NCBI GenBank assembly: GCA_937975745.1
Contig: CALJUK010001043.1
Location: 1-12,850, forward strand
Direction: 5' to 3'
DNA: 12,850 bases
Source of the DNA: an uncultured Planctomycetaceae bacterium
GTDB lineage: Bacteria; Planctomycetota; Planctomycetia; Planctomycetales; Planctomycetaceae
Position numbers and translations under genes: made by a program. The notes beneath the pieces were generated by a model. It saw only the letters and a list, made by a program, of their open reading frames with translations, made no database searches and was not told where the DNA came from. Positions within the stretch are counted from its first letter, which is position 1. Every line of letters starts with the position of its first letter. Of this stretch, positions 1 to 7,766 are shown piece after piece.

Positions 1-273
1 ATCGAGTTGTTTATTCTGCCCCCCTATCGGCTCCGCACACTTGGCATCAGTGTCAGTGAATTCGTTCGAGAATGCCTCGGCCCCCAAATCCTGCCACTGC
101 TTGCTTTATCAATTTACTCGGCTGTTCTGGCCAACACGATCGCAGTCCCGGACACTTGGCCGGCCGTGATCGCTGGCACAGCCGGAGGTGGGCTCACGTT
201 GGTGGCCGTCTGGTCGGCCCGCCACTACGGACTGAAGGCCTGGGACACGTCTCACGCCGTCAGTAGCACTTAG
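1..273 (+). CDS. C-terminal end of a membrane protein, probably polysaccharide flippase (partial)
   Basis: The reading frame is open from the first base to a TAG at 271-273, so this is the 3' end of a gene that starts outside the window. The visible 90 residues hold two hydrophobic stretches, one around ILPLLALSIYSAVLA and one around AVIAGTAGGGLTLVAVW. They are followed by a short polar tail with RHYG, as expected for the last two helices of a multi-pass inner-membrane protein. Position just upstream of acyltransferase and glycosyltransferase genes makes a Wzx/MATE-type lipid-linked oligosaccharide flippase the best guess, because the C-termini of those proteins look like this. That is inference from topology and context; no catalytic or family-defining motif is visible. 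A polymerase or another polytopic EPS membrane protein is also possible. A TTG codon at 7 is unlikely to be the true start. Confidence 0.55.
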   Translation: MELFILPPYRLRTLGISVSEFVRECLGPQILPLLALSIYSAVLANTIAVPDTWPAVIAGTAGGGLTLVAVWSARHYGLKAWDTSHAVSST

Positions 274-390
274 AACATCGAACGTCGGCCGGTGACTTGC
301 CCAGGCTTCACCACACGCCTCGCCGGGCAAATAACCGCGGATTGGGCCACTTGATCGCCGCGATCCGTGAGACATCAGCCGCCTAAGCCA

Positions 391-1299
391 ATGAAAGTGA
401 CCCCAATCATGACACTGCAGTCTGCCAGCCTGCTTGGAGAACCGATTCCTGCCGACAGCTTGTCGACCGCAAACGCCGCACGCTCAGCGACCGTCGAGAC
501 CGCCCGCTCGGACAACCCTCTGTCGGTTCAACTTGTCCCGTCGTCGTCCTCCGCGACGCTTCTTGCCGACTGGGCTGATCTGGAACAGCGAATCGGCAGC
601 CAGGCATTGGCCTGTTCGGCCGCCTGGACAAGGACGTGGCTGGCCAACTACGCCGACCTGGTTCCTCACCATTTCGTTGTCGCACGCGTGAATGACCAGT
701 TGGTTGGTGTCTGCTTGCTGACTGAGGGAGTCGGCCAGTTCGACGGACCGTTTCGCTTGAGAACATTGCATGTCGGGACGGCTGGCGAACCGGATGCCGA
801 CAGTAGCTGTATCGAATACAACCAGATTCTGGTCGAACCACGTTTTCGAAAGGCATTTGTCGAGAAGCTCCTTGAACTGGTCGACCGACTGCCGGGATGG
901 GAGGAGTTCCGCCTGGATGGTTTTTCGACCGAGGATGCTGGCCCACTCCTGTCGGCTCGTACCGATTGGAACGTGCGACGCGTCGAATGCAACTACTTCG
1001 ATCTGCAACTCGCCCACGACGCCCGGACTGATGCACTGGCGCAGTTCGGTTACGCCACACGTAAGAATCTGCGGAAGAATCTGAAAGCACTTGGAAACGT
1101 CACTACGGAATGGGCCGAAACACCAGAGGAAGCACGCAGCATTCTTGCGGACCTGGTTCGGCTGCATCAGCAGCGGTGGAACGCCGCCGGTTATCCAGGG
1201 GTTTATGCCAGTCCACGATTCACGAAGTTCCATGAGCAGCTAATCGACGCGTTGTTGCCGACCGGTCAATTGGCCTTGTTTCGCGTGACGGCTGAATAA
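391..1299 (+). CDS. CelD/BcsL-like GNAT acyltransferase, N-terminal and central part, cut by in-frame TAA
   Basis: This is the first 302 residues of a protein of the CelD/BcsL (Acetyltransf_6, FemAB-like GNAT) type found in EPS loci. After a low-complexity N-terminus comes the first GNAT-like half (WADLEQRI, then FVVARVNDQLVGVCLLTEG). The basic RKNLRKNLKAL segment at about 1060-1092 and LHQQRW...FTKFHEQLID at about 1162-1250 match the family pattern before the second half-domain. The frame ends at TAA 1297-1299 inside the strand that begins the second half (ALFRVTAE). The same frame then continues with recognisable family sequence to 1695, so the product here would lack about 130 C-terminal residues and the domain core. 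Start choice is uncertain: GTG 367, ATG 391 and ATG 409 are in frame and none has a convincing Shine-Dalgarno; 391 is chosen as the first ATG. It is most likely a pseudogene, unless the stop is read through or is a sequence error. Confidence 0.75.
   Translation: MKVTPIMTLQSASLLGEPIPADSLSTANAARSATVETARSDNPLSVQLVPSSSSATLLADWADLEQRIGSQALACSAAWTRTWLANYADLVPHHFVVARVNDQLVGVCLLTEGVGQFDGPFRLRTLHVGTAGEPDADSSCIEYNQILVEPRFRKAFVEKLLELVDRLPGWEEFRLDGFSTEDAGPLLSARTDWNVRRVECNYFDLQLAHDARTDALAQFGYATRKNLRKNLKALGNVTTEWAETPEEARSILADLVRLHQQRWNAAGYPGVYASPRFTKFHEQLIDALLPTGQLALFRVTAE
1297..1299 (+). other. In-frame TAA interrupting the acyltransferase gene
   Basis: The local sequence is GCT GAA TAA TAC GAC. It contains a tandem AAT duplication (GAATAATAC); removing one AAT gives GAATAC, which reads Glu-Tyr and restores one continuous frame without a shift. 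The codon is TAA, which is not used for selenocysteine or pyrrolysine. Whether this is a real mutation or a sequencing or assembly error cannot be told from the window. Confidence 0.8.
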
Positions 1300-1695
1300 T
1301 ACGACTGGCAACATTACGCGCTTCTTGGTTGTGTCCAGTTGTTTGTCGATCGGAATCGAATTCTCTGCTACCAGGGTGGGAGCGCCCCCTATTCCACCAA
1401 GCTCAGCCCGGGTGTGATGGTCGACTATCTCTGCATCGAAGAATGCCTCCGACGCGGTTTTCTGGCGTACGACTTTCTCGGCGGCCAGACACACCACAAA
1501 CGGAAGCTGGGAACAGCCGCCGGAGAACTGGTCTGGGCCGTACGGCGACGACCCAGTTGGAAGCATGCAGTGGCCAACTCACTCCGGAACATTAAGCGAA
1601 CCGGTCGGCGGAGACTGACAGAACTCCGACAGACGCTTTCGACAACAGATCGGTCGTCGAACGGCTCTGACGACATCGATTCCGATGGAACTTGA
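1300..1695 (+). pseudogene. C-terminal remnant of the same CelD/BcsL-like acyltransferase
   Basis: This stretch continues in the same frame as the upstream part, directly after the TAA. It shows the second half of the GNAT-like domain: LLGCVQLFVDRNRILCYQGG (1330s-1380s), then VDYLCIEECLRRGF and AYDFLGG at about 1465-1485. The last of these is the family's typical Y-D-F-L-x-G signature, followed by a basic KRKLGT segment. The tail is Arg- and Ser-rich and ends at TGA 1693-1695. The intact second copy (1796-2998) has the matching LLYVGGRPVAYDYNLV...DLGVGSLDYKQRW region in the same order, which supports reading both parts as one ancestral gene of about 433 residues. The only in-frame start near the beginning is a TTG at 1339 without a Shine-Dalgarno, so independent translation is doubtful. 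Confidence 0.7.
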
Positions 1696-1783
1696 GGCTC
1701 TGAGACACAATTCACTCAGACCAGAATCATGACGATCTCGATCAACTCTCATCCAAAACATTGCCGGTTTGATGTATCTCCGC

Positions 1784-1791
1784 AGAGGTGA
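1784..1791 (+). promoter_or_regulatory. Shine-Dalgarno AGAGGTGA fixing the start at ATG 1796
   Basis: The AGAGGTGA motif ends four bases before ATG 1796, putting the GAGG core seven bases away. This favours ATG 1796 over the upstream TTG 1769 or ATG 1772, which lack such a site and would put the motif inside the gene. Confidence 0.6.
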
Positions 1792-1795
1792 CACG

Positions 1796-2998
1796 ATGCA
1801 CCACGTTCTTGAAATGAATTCCATCGAGGAACTCCGCCCGTACCGAGACGTGTGGCAGGCGCTCCTCAAGCAGACAGCCCAAGCCTCGTTTGTCCGATCT
1901 TTCGATTGGCTGGAAGTGTATTGGAAGCACTTCTCCGACGGTCAGACTCTCCGCGTCCTGCTGGTCCAGAACGAGGACTGCGAGGTTGTCCGCATACTGC
2001 CGTTGGTCGTCCGGCCGATCGAGACTCGCGTCGGCAAGTTGAACTATCTGACGTATCCACTCGATGACTGGGCCACGTACTACGGTCCGGTGGGTCCGCA
2101 GCCGGAAGTGTGGCTACGATCCGCCTTCGACCACATCCGCCACAGCAGCCGCGATTGGGACGTCGTCGAGCTGCGGTTTGTTGGCAGTTCTACCACAGAG
2201 ACCGACGCGACGGCCCAGGCCTTTTCCGTGTTCGAACGGAACGTCCAGCCCCGCCCCTGGCATCAGGCGGCAGTGATTCAGCTGCGCACGACATTCGACG
2301 ACTACGTGAGCAGCAAGTCGAAGAATTTTCGCAAAGGGCTCCGCAAAACGGAACGGAACCTACAATCCCTGGGCGAAGTCCGGTTGTGCCGGTATCGACC
2401 GTTGGGAACGGCCGGCGGCGATGATACGCCCCGCTGGGATCTGTACGAAGCGTGCGAAGAGATTGCCCGCAACAGCTGGCAGGGTACGTCTCGCACGGGA
2501 ACAACGATTACGCATGCTCCCGTTCGGCAGTTTTTCCGCGATGTCTATGCTGCTGCCATCCGCTGCGGTTCACTTGACCTAAACTTGCTGTATGTCGGGG
2601 GACGACCTGTCGCCTACGACTACAATCTTGTGAACAACGGATACATCGACTGTTTAAGAACCGGATTCGATCAAACCAGCGGTGCTGAAGGAGCCGGTTC
2701 GCTGATGTTCAAACTCTGGCTCGAGGACAGCTTCGCTCGCGGCGATCAGGTGATTGACCTGGGAGTCGGGAGCCTGGACTACAAACAACGCTGGTGCACA
2801 GAGGTTGTGGGAAGCTTCCGCTTCACACACTTCGCGAGAACAGCCTGGCGATCCCAGCTTTTAAATTGGAACCAATGGGTGAAGACTCGGTTCGGAACGC
2901 GCGTCGAAGAATTCGAACAGTCTGACGAGACACTTCACAATCAGCGTCCGGAGAAGGTGGTTGAGTTGCCAACACCGGAATGCGTCACATTACCGTGA
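1796..2998 (+). CDS. CelD/BcsL-family (FemAB-like) GNAT acyltransferase
   Basis: A 400-residue cytoplasmic protein, a normal length for the CelD/BcsL (Acetyltransf_6) family. These proteins have two GNAT-like halves, are related to FemAB peptidyltransferases, and are common in cellulose and EPS loci, where acylation or aminoacylation of a glycan or its precursor is usually assumed. Visible pattern: SFDWLEVYWKHF (about 35-46) as the N-terminal family motif, ILPLVV (67-72), a basic SKSKNFRKGLRKTERNL segment (173-189), LNLLYVGGRPVAYDYNLV (262-279), and DLGVGSLDYKQRW (321-333), which is the usual D-x-x-x-G-x-x-x-Y-K-x-x-W end of the domain. It lies 100 bases after the broken paralogue. The two are only broadly similar, so this is not a recent duplicate. 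The substrate is unknown. Family assignment is firm; the acyl donor and acceptor cannot be read from sequence. Confidence 0.82.
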   Translation: MHHVLEMNSIEELRPYRDVWQALLKQTAQASFVRSFDWLEVYWKHFSDGQTLRVLLVQNEDCEVVRILPLVVRPIETRVGKLNYLTYPLDDWATYYGPVGPQPEVWLRSAFDHIRHSSRDWDVVELRFVGSSTTETDATAQAFSVFERNVQPRPWHQAAVIQLRTTFDDYVSSKSKNFRKGLRKTERNLQSLGEVRLCRYRPLGTAGGDDTPRWDLYEACEEIARNSWQGTSRTGTTITHAPVRQFFRDVYAAAIRCGSLDLNLLYVGGRPVAYDYNLVNNGYIDCLRTGFDQTSGAEGAGSLMFKLWLEDSFARGDQVIDLGVGSLDYKQRWCTEVVGSFRFTHFARTAWRSQLLNWNQWVKTRFGTRVEEFEQSDETLHNQRPEKVVELPTPECVTLP

Positions 2999-3103
2999 CA
3001 CCCTAGAAGCGGTTTCGGAACCGGTAAGTGAAGCTGTTTTGGCCAAGCATGTTTCTCGCGAACACAAGTCACACAGAGGTTTTGAAACCCCTTCGAGAGA
3101 GCC

Positions 3104-3119
3104 CGAGTCTCTGGACTCG
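3104..3119 (+). promoter_or_regulatory. Hairpin directly upstream of the GT4 Shine-Dalgarno
   Basis: CGAGTC (3104-3109) and GACTCG (3114-3119) are perfect 6-bp inverted arms around a TCTG loop. The hairpin ends one base before the GGAG at 3121-3124 that serves ATG 3132. A smaller hairpin (CGGTT, TCGG loop, AACCG; 3010-3023) lies near the start of the same 133-base gap. No T-tract follows either, so these are not classical terminators. A role in translation or mRNA processing is only a possibility. Confidence 0.3.
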
Positions 3120-3120
3120 C

Positions 3121-3124
3121 GGAG
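3121..3124 (+). promoter_or_regulatory. Shine-Dalgarno GGAG for ATG 3132
   Basis: GGAG lies seven bases upstream of ATG 3132. It decides against the longer 2961 start, whose extra 57 residues are polar, look unstructured and precede the GT4 domain. Confidence 0.5.
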
Positions 3125-3131
3125 CCGTCCC

Positions 3132-4295
3132 ATGGCGACACTTTCAGCATTTGAACAGAGTATCGACCAGAAGCACGACCGTCCCGTGTCGACTCCCCTC
3201 GCCAAACGGGTCTGCCACGTAAGTTTGACGCTGTGCACCGGCGGCTTGGAACGCTTGCTCGTCGATTTCGCTGGCCGGCATGATCGCCAGCGATACATTC
3301 CCGAATTCGTCGCCTTCGGTGATCTGGGACAACCGGCAGCCGACATTCGCTCGAGGGGATGTCACGTCACGCATTTTCCCTTGTCCCATCTTGGCCGAGG
3401 TGAACGGGTCCGGCGGTTGGCCGGTCTGTTTCGCGATCGCAAAGTCGACGTCGTTCATACCCACAACGCGCAACCCCATTTGTGGGCAACCTTGGCAGCC
3501 CGCCTCGCGGGTGTTCCCGTCGTGATTCACACCCGACACGGGCGACGGTTCGGCAAGGGAGTCTGGGAAGGCTTTCAGTTTGGTCTGGCCAGCAGGCTCG
3601 CGGATCGGGTGGTGGCAGTCTCGGATGATACAGCCGACCTCTGCAGACACGTGGGCTGCCTGACGCCTCGCAAAGTCGATCGCATCTGGAACGGCATCGA
3701 CGTGAATCGCTTTGCCTACTGCGGCCCGAACCCCAATCGGACAGCCATCGCCGTCGGTCGCCTTTCCGCCGAGAAGGACTTCGACACGCTGCTGAAAGCG
3801 GTGTCGATTGTCGTCAGCGAAGTCCCGGACTTCCACCTGATGCTGGTGGGAGACGGTCCCGAACGCGGCGCTCTCGAAACACTCAGCCACGATCTCGGGC
3901 TGCAGGATTCCGTCACATTCCTGGGTGAACGATCCGACGTGCCCGAACTTCTGGCCTCGGCTGCGGTCTTTGTCTGCTCGTCGCGGACGGAAGGAATCTC
4001 GCTCACTCTGCTGGAAGCGATGGCCGTCGGCCTGCCGGTTATTGCCACGAAAGTCGGCGGAAATCCCGAAGTCGTCGCGTCGGAAGCGACCGGCCAGCTT
4101 GTTCCGGCAAGCAATCCCACTCAGCTGGCGACCGCAATCATTGATCTTTGCCTATCACCAGACCGCTGCCAACAGTGGGGCGCTGCTGGCCGGAAACGAG
4201 TTGAAGATTGCTTCAGCGTGGATCGCATGGTTCGCGATTACGAACGGTTATATGACGAGATCGCCGCAGCAAAGCCGCGGCGCAAAGGCCATTGA
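3132..4295 (+). CDS. GT4-family glycosyltransferase
   Basis: A 387-residue GT-B fold retaining glycosyltransferase that would transfer a sugar from a nucleotide donor to a lipid-linked or growing glycan on the cytoplasmic face. The N-terminal domain has the glycine-rich acceptor loop TGGLERLLVDFA (36-47) and KVDVVHTHNAQPHLWA (104-119). The linker has IWNGID (185-190). The donor domain has VGRLSAEKDFDTLL (208-221), VGDGP (239-243), FLGERSDVPELL (263-274) and the E-x7-E pair E287/E295, all in the order typical of GT4. The N-terminus also resembles the GT4 subgroup seen in exosortase-associated EPS loci. The frame is open upstream to 2961, overlapping the previous gene, but ATG 3132 has GGAG seven bases ahead and begins just before the domain, so it is preferred. 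Sugar specificity is not readable. Confidence 0.88.
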   Translation: MATLSAFEQSIDQKHDRPVSTPLAKRVCHVSLTLCTGGLERLLVDFAGRHDRQRYIPEFVAFGDLGQPAADIRSRGCHVTHFPLSHLGRGERVRRLAGLFRDRKVDVVHTHNAQPHLWATLAARLAGVPVVIHTRHGRRFGKGVWEGFQFGLASRLADRVVAVSDDTADLCRHVGCLTPRKVDRIWNGIDVNRFAYCGPNPNRTAIAVGRLSAEKDFDTLLKAVSIVVSEVPDFHLMLVGDGPERGALETLSHDLGLQDSVTFLGERSDVPELLASAAVFVCSSRTEGISLTLLEAMAVGLPVIATKVGGNPEVVASEATGQLVPASNPTQLATAIIDLCLSPDRCQQWGAAGRKRVEDCFSVDRMVRDYERLYDEIAAAKPRRKGH

Positions 4296-4345
4296 TCCAG
4301 GAATTGCATCGCGCGCAGAACAGCCCGGAGGCGTGAGTAACCAGC

Positions 4346-5614
4346 ATGCGTTTGCTTTTCTTTTCGACAAGTTATCCGAATCCACTTCAGCCACGAATCG
4401 GCAGCTTCAATCATTCATTGATTCAGGCGTTGGCGGAAGACCATTGGGTTCGCGTAGTGGCTCCGATTCCCTGGACCAGCGAGTTGGCCATCACTCGACG
4501 GACTGGCCGCCGGATGCCTGACGGGCGCATGAGCTATGCCGGTGGCGTACCCGCTGTGCATCCGCGGTTCTACTACTTTCCTCGGCTCATGCCATCGCAA
4601 CTCGCACGCACCATGGAGTGGAGTTGCGCCCCCTGTCTCGACCAGCAGATTCAAGCGTTCCGCCCGGATGCGGTTGTGTCGTACTGGGCCGATCCGGACG
4701 GTCGGGTCGCATTGGATGCCGCACGCCGCCACAGTCTTCCGGCGATCACAATGTCCGGGGGAAGCGACGTCCTGGTACTGGCCCGCGGCGGACAACGACG
4801 AACGGCCATCTTCAGCGTACTGAAGGAATCCGACGCCGTCATCGCGGTCAGTCAGGATATCGCCAATGTGGTAATCTCCGGCGGAGTGCAGCCAGAGAAA
4901 GTGACCGTCGTCCGCAGAGGTGTCGACCGGGCGGTCTTCACACCGGGCAACCGTCTGGAAGCGCGTCACCGACTGGGAATTGACCCGACTCGCAAGATGT
5001 TCCTCTTTGTCGGACGACTTGTTCCGGTGAAGGGGTTGTCGACTCTCATTGAAGCGGCTGATCAACTTCGCCGGCAGGGAGTCGATTTTGCGTGCTATGT
5101 TTGCGGAGAAGGGTCGTTGCGTGCTCGGCTGGAGTCTCAAGTCCGGTCGCGAGGTCTGGAACGATCAATCTACTTTTCCGGTTCGCAACCGCAAGAACAA
5201 TTAGTCGACTGGTATCGTGCGGCGGACTTCACGGTGCTACCCAGCCTGTCGGAAGGCATTCCGAACGTGTTGATGGAATCGATGTGCTGCGAAACCCCGT
5301 TTGTAGCGAGCAATGTAGGAGGAATCCCTGAGATTGCCGATCCGAATCACGACCAGTTGGGTCCGGTCGGAAATTCGGAATCTTGGGCAGAAGCCTTAAA
5401 ACAGCAGTTGCTCCGCCCCTGCAGCCGAACTGAAAGAATCTTTCGGCCGATGACCTGGACGGATTCCGCAGCACAACTGGCCCGCGTTGCAGAGCGACTT
5501 ACCGCACAGCCGATGCAATCTCTATTACCTTTGACGCAGCCAGCTAAAGACCAAACGCACGCCACAACCGCAGTTACGACGGACGGTTGCAAGGTGATCG
5601 CAGAAACGACCTGA
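4346..5614 (+). CDS. GT4-family glycosyltransferase
   Basis: A 422-residue GT-B retaining glycosyltransferase. MRLLFFSTSYPNP at the N-terminus, followed by GSFNHSLIQAL (19-29), is the usual first strand and acceptor loop. Further signatures are YWADPDG (113-119), SDAVIAVSQ (162-170), VRRGVD (189-194), FVGRLVPVKGLSTLIEA (221-237), CGEGSLRARLE (253-263) and the E-x7-E pair E303/E311 in LSEGIPNVLMES. GGIPEIAD (325-332) completes the donor site. After about residue 390 there is a Thr/Gln-rich tail that looks disordered. The gene starts 50 bases after the preceding GT4. The nearest strong Shine-Dalgarno-like site, GGAGG at 4327-4331, is 14 bases from the ATG, longer than ideal, but the start fits the domain edge. 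It differs clearly from the upstream GT4, so it likely makes a different linkage. The substrate is unknown. Confidence 0.88.
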   Translation: MRLLFFSTSYPNPLQPRIGSFNHSLIQALAEDHWVRVVAPIPWTSELAITRRTGRRMPDGRMSYAGGVPAVHPRFYYFPRLMPSQLARTMEWSCAPCLDQQIQAFRPDAVVSYWADPDGRVALDAARRHSLPAITMSGGSDVLVLARGGQRRTAIFSVLKESDAVIAVSQDIANVVISGGVQPEKVTVVRRGVDRAVFTPGNRLEARHRLGIDPTRKMFLFVGRLVPVKGLSTLIEAADQLRRQGVDFACYVCGEGSLRARLESQVRSRGLERSIYFSGSQPQEQLVDWYRAADFTVLPSLSEGIPNVLMESMCCETPFVASNVGGIPEIADPNHDQLGPVGNSESWAEALKQQLLRPCSRTERIFRPMTWTDSAAQLARVAERLTAQPMQSLLPLTQPAKDQTHATTAVTTDGCKVIAETT

Positions 5615-5627
5615 AGCGGCAACTACC

Positions 5628-7019
5628 ATGAGCATGACACTCGAACAACCGATCGCCGCACCACAGCCGCCCCGCCGGAACCGCGTCCGCCGCGTACTGC
5701 TGGTCAGTTATCACTTCCCGCCAGTAGGTGGCGCGGGAGTGCAGCGACCGGTAAAGTTTGTGAAATACCTGCGGGAGTACGGCTGGCACGCGAGCGTTCT
5801 TGTCGCAGCCAACCCTTCAGTCCCGGTCTTCGATGACAGTCTCTGCGAAGATATCCCGACCAACACCATCATTGAGCCCGCGCGGACATTTGAACCCGGC
5901 TACCGCTTCAAGAAAAACACCGCCCAAAGCGGCGTCACAAACGGGACCACCACCGGTTTCTCTCTGCGGCGTTGGATCAGCGGGAGTCTGCGAACCGCCG
6001 CGCACATGGTCTTGCAACCCGACCCCCAGGTCTTATGGCTGCCCGATGCCTATCGGCGTGCCATGCGACTCCTCAACCGGACTCCACACGAAGCCATCAT
6101 GGCGACGGCTCCGCCCTACAGTAATCTCCTGCTGGCCGCCCGCCTGAAACGGGCCACAGGGCTCCCGTTGATTGTCGACTTCCGTGACGAATGGGATCTC
6201 AGTAGTCGCTATCTCGAAAACAGCCACAAGGACCGATTTTCGCACTATGTGCAGGAGAGAATGCAGCGGTCTGTGCTGCGATCGGCCGACGCTATTCTCG
6301 CGACAACTCGCAGTAGTACAAACCGCCTTCTGGACCGAGCCCGCAATGCCGGCAGCCACGCAGTCGGACGTTGTATCTACAACGGGTTTGACGAAGACGA
6401 CTTCCCGAGTGACCAGTGGCACGCCAGCGGGGCGAACCACTCCGGCCGTCTGCGGCTGGTTTACACCGGAACTTTGTGGAATCTGACTTCGGCACAACCG
6501 TTGGCCGAAGCGATCGAGAAGCTGGCCGTCACCGATCGGTCTCTGCTCGAACGCTTGGATCTCTGTTTCGTCGGTCGCAGAACACCCGAGCAGGAAACCT
6601 GGCTGGACCGGATGGAGACCGCTGGTTGCGTTGTCGATCGACAACCCTACTGTCAGCACTCCCGCGTGCTGGAGCTGATGCGTTCGGCCGACGCGCTCTG
6701 TCTGCTGCTTAGTTCGGTGGAGGGAACCGAGCGAGTCGTGCCAGCCAAGTTATTTGAGTACCTGGCCAGCCGCAAACAGGTCCTGGCCATCACACCACCG
6801 GGCGAGACGGCCGACATTCTCCGGAGCGTTTCGCCGCACAGTCATTTCGATCCGGCCGATACTGCGGGAATTGCAAACTGGCTGGCCAGCCGACTGCAAA
6901 CAGAGCACGCTGGGCAAAATCATCACGACAACTTTCACGAGATGGATATTTCCACGTTCAGTCGACGAAAGCAGGCAGGCCAGTTGGCCACCTTGCTGGA
7001 CGGACTCGCCGCCGGCTGA
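5628..7019 (+). CDS. GT4-like glycosyltransferase (divergent GT-B)
   Basis: A 463-residue protein of the GT-B type, more divergent than its two neighbours. RRVLLVSYHFPPVGGAGVQR (21-40) is the characteristic N-terminal strand and loop of a GT4 subgroup common in capsule and EPS loci, and DFRDEWD (184-190) is also typical of it. IYNGFDEDDF (250-259) marks the interdomain linker, VYTGTLW (278-284) the first donor-domain strand, and VPAKLFEYLA (371-380) replaces the E-x7-E segment, with E377 as the likely donor-ribose contact. It lies 13 bases after the previous gene, so it is probably co-transcribed. ATG 5628 and ATG 5634 are both possible starts; no strong Shine-Dalgarno precedes either. The first 20 residues are Pro/Arg-rich and probably disordered. 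Family confident; sugar specificity not readable. Confidence 0.85.
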   Translation: MSMTLEQPIAAPQPPRRNRVRRVLLVSYHFPPVGGAGVQRPVKFVKYLREYGWHASVLVAANPSVPVFDDSLCEDIPTNTIIEPARTFEPGYRFKKNTAQSGVTNGTTTGFSLRRWISGSLRTAAHMVLQPDPQVLWLPDAYRRAMRLLNRTPHEAIMATAPPYSNLLLAARLKRATGLPLIVDFRDEWDLSSRYLENSHKDRFSHYVQERMQRSVLRSADAILATTRSSTNRLLDRARNAGSHAVGRCIYNGFDEDDFPSDQWHASGANHSGRLRLVYTGTLWNLTSAQPLAEAIEKLAVTDRSLLERLDLCFVGRRTPEQETWLDRMETAGCVVDRQPYCQHSRVLELMRSADALCLLLSSVEGTERVVPAKLFEYLASRKQVLAITPPGETADILRSVSPHSHFDPADTAGIANWLASRLQTEHAGQNHHDNFHEMDISTFSRRKQAGQLATLLDGLAAG

Positions 7020-7082
7020 CAGTCGCACCGTCTCCGCGGGGGGCGGTTCATTTCACGAAACGTTCCCAAACGTGACGGACAG

Positions 7083-7766
7083 ATGCATTTCCTTGAAGAC
7101 CTGAGAGCGAAGGCGCGCTGGTGCTACGGCGACGCCAACGCGAAGTCGCTATTGAAGACATGCCTGACCGACGGCACGGCAGCCATGCTGTGGTATCGGG
7201 CCATGCAGTGGTCACGCTGCGCTCGATTGGAACCGTTGGCAATGGTCTTCAACAAGATCAACGCGGTCTTCTGCCAGTGCATTATCGGGAGAGGTGCCGA
7301 CTTCGGCCCGGGCTTCGTGCTGATCCATAGCCAGGGAGTCGTCATCAACAGCAACGTCCAGGGGGGACGAAACGTCTTCGTCGAACATCAGGTCACCATC
7401 GGCGCCGAAAAGAACCAGTCGCCCGAATTGGGAGACGACATCTTCATTGGAGCCGGAGCCAAGATCGTCGGACCGGTGCGAATCGGCAGTCGCAGCCGCA
7501 TCGGTGCCAACGCAGTCGTTGTCCGTGATGTTCCGGACGATGTCACGGTCGGCGGTGTGCCGGCCCGCATCCTTCGCGAACGCAACCCGACGGAACGGAC
7601 AGACTGTCTGGAAGATCGCCTGGAAGCCGAGGCCCAAGCCAGCCTCGGCAACCGTTGGGAATCAGCGGAACAGCCCTGCAGGGAGGTCTCTGACAACACC
7701 ACGGAGCGTGGCGTCACACCAACTGAAGACCCATCCGTCGCAAAGGCCGTCGAATGCTCGCAGTAG
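7083..7766 (+). CDS. CysE-like hexapeptide-repeat (left-handed beta-helix) acyltransferase
   Basis: A 227-residue protein whose middle is a left-handed beta-helix of the serine acetyltransferase (CysE) type. Hexapeptide-like repeats run from about residue 67 to 147 (for example IIGRGA, VVINSN, VTIGAE, IFIGAGAKIVG, VRIGSRSRIGANAVV) and end in DVTVGGVPARIL (153-164), the usual C-terminal turn. H82 in VLIHSQGVVI matches the first catalytic His of CysE. The position of the second (the H-P-K segment of E. coli CysE) reads S-P-E-L here, so that His is absent. This pattern is common in CysE-like enzymes of polysaccharide loci and suggests acetylation of a sugar rather than serine. An acidic, Glu-rich tail follows the helix. 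The last 13 bases overlap the next gene, so translational coupling is likely. The start at ATG 7083 has only a weak upstream purine stretch. Confidence 0.83.
   Translation: MHFLEDLRAKARWCYGDANAKSLLKTCLTDGTAAMLWYRAMQWSRCARLEPLAMVFNKINAVFCQCIIGRGADFGPGFVLIHSQGVVINSNVQGGRNVFVEHQVTIGAEKNQSPELGDDIFIGAGAKIVGPVRIGSRSRIGANAVVVRDVPDDVTVGGVPARILRERNPTERTDCLEDRLEAEAQASLGNRWESAEQPCREVSDNTTERGVTPTEDPSVAKAVECSQ

Noticed and set aside
484..1233. Open frame of 249 codons on the - strand opposite the broken acyltransferase
   Set aside because: The + strand shows family motifs throughout this stretch; the antisense translation does not.
1699..1720. TCTGAG/CTCAGA inverted repeat just after the broken acyltransferase
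   Set aside because: It has a 6-bp AT-containing stem with a 10-base loop and no T-tract; too weak to call a terminator.
2961..3131. Upstream extension of the first GT4 frame into the previous gene
   Set aside because: The extra residues are polar and lie before the GT4 domain; ATG 3132 has a well-placed GGAG.
3144..3890. Open frame of 248 codons on the - strand
   Set aside because: It lies fully opposite the GT4 gene with no recognisable domain and no ribosome-binding support.
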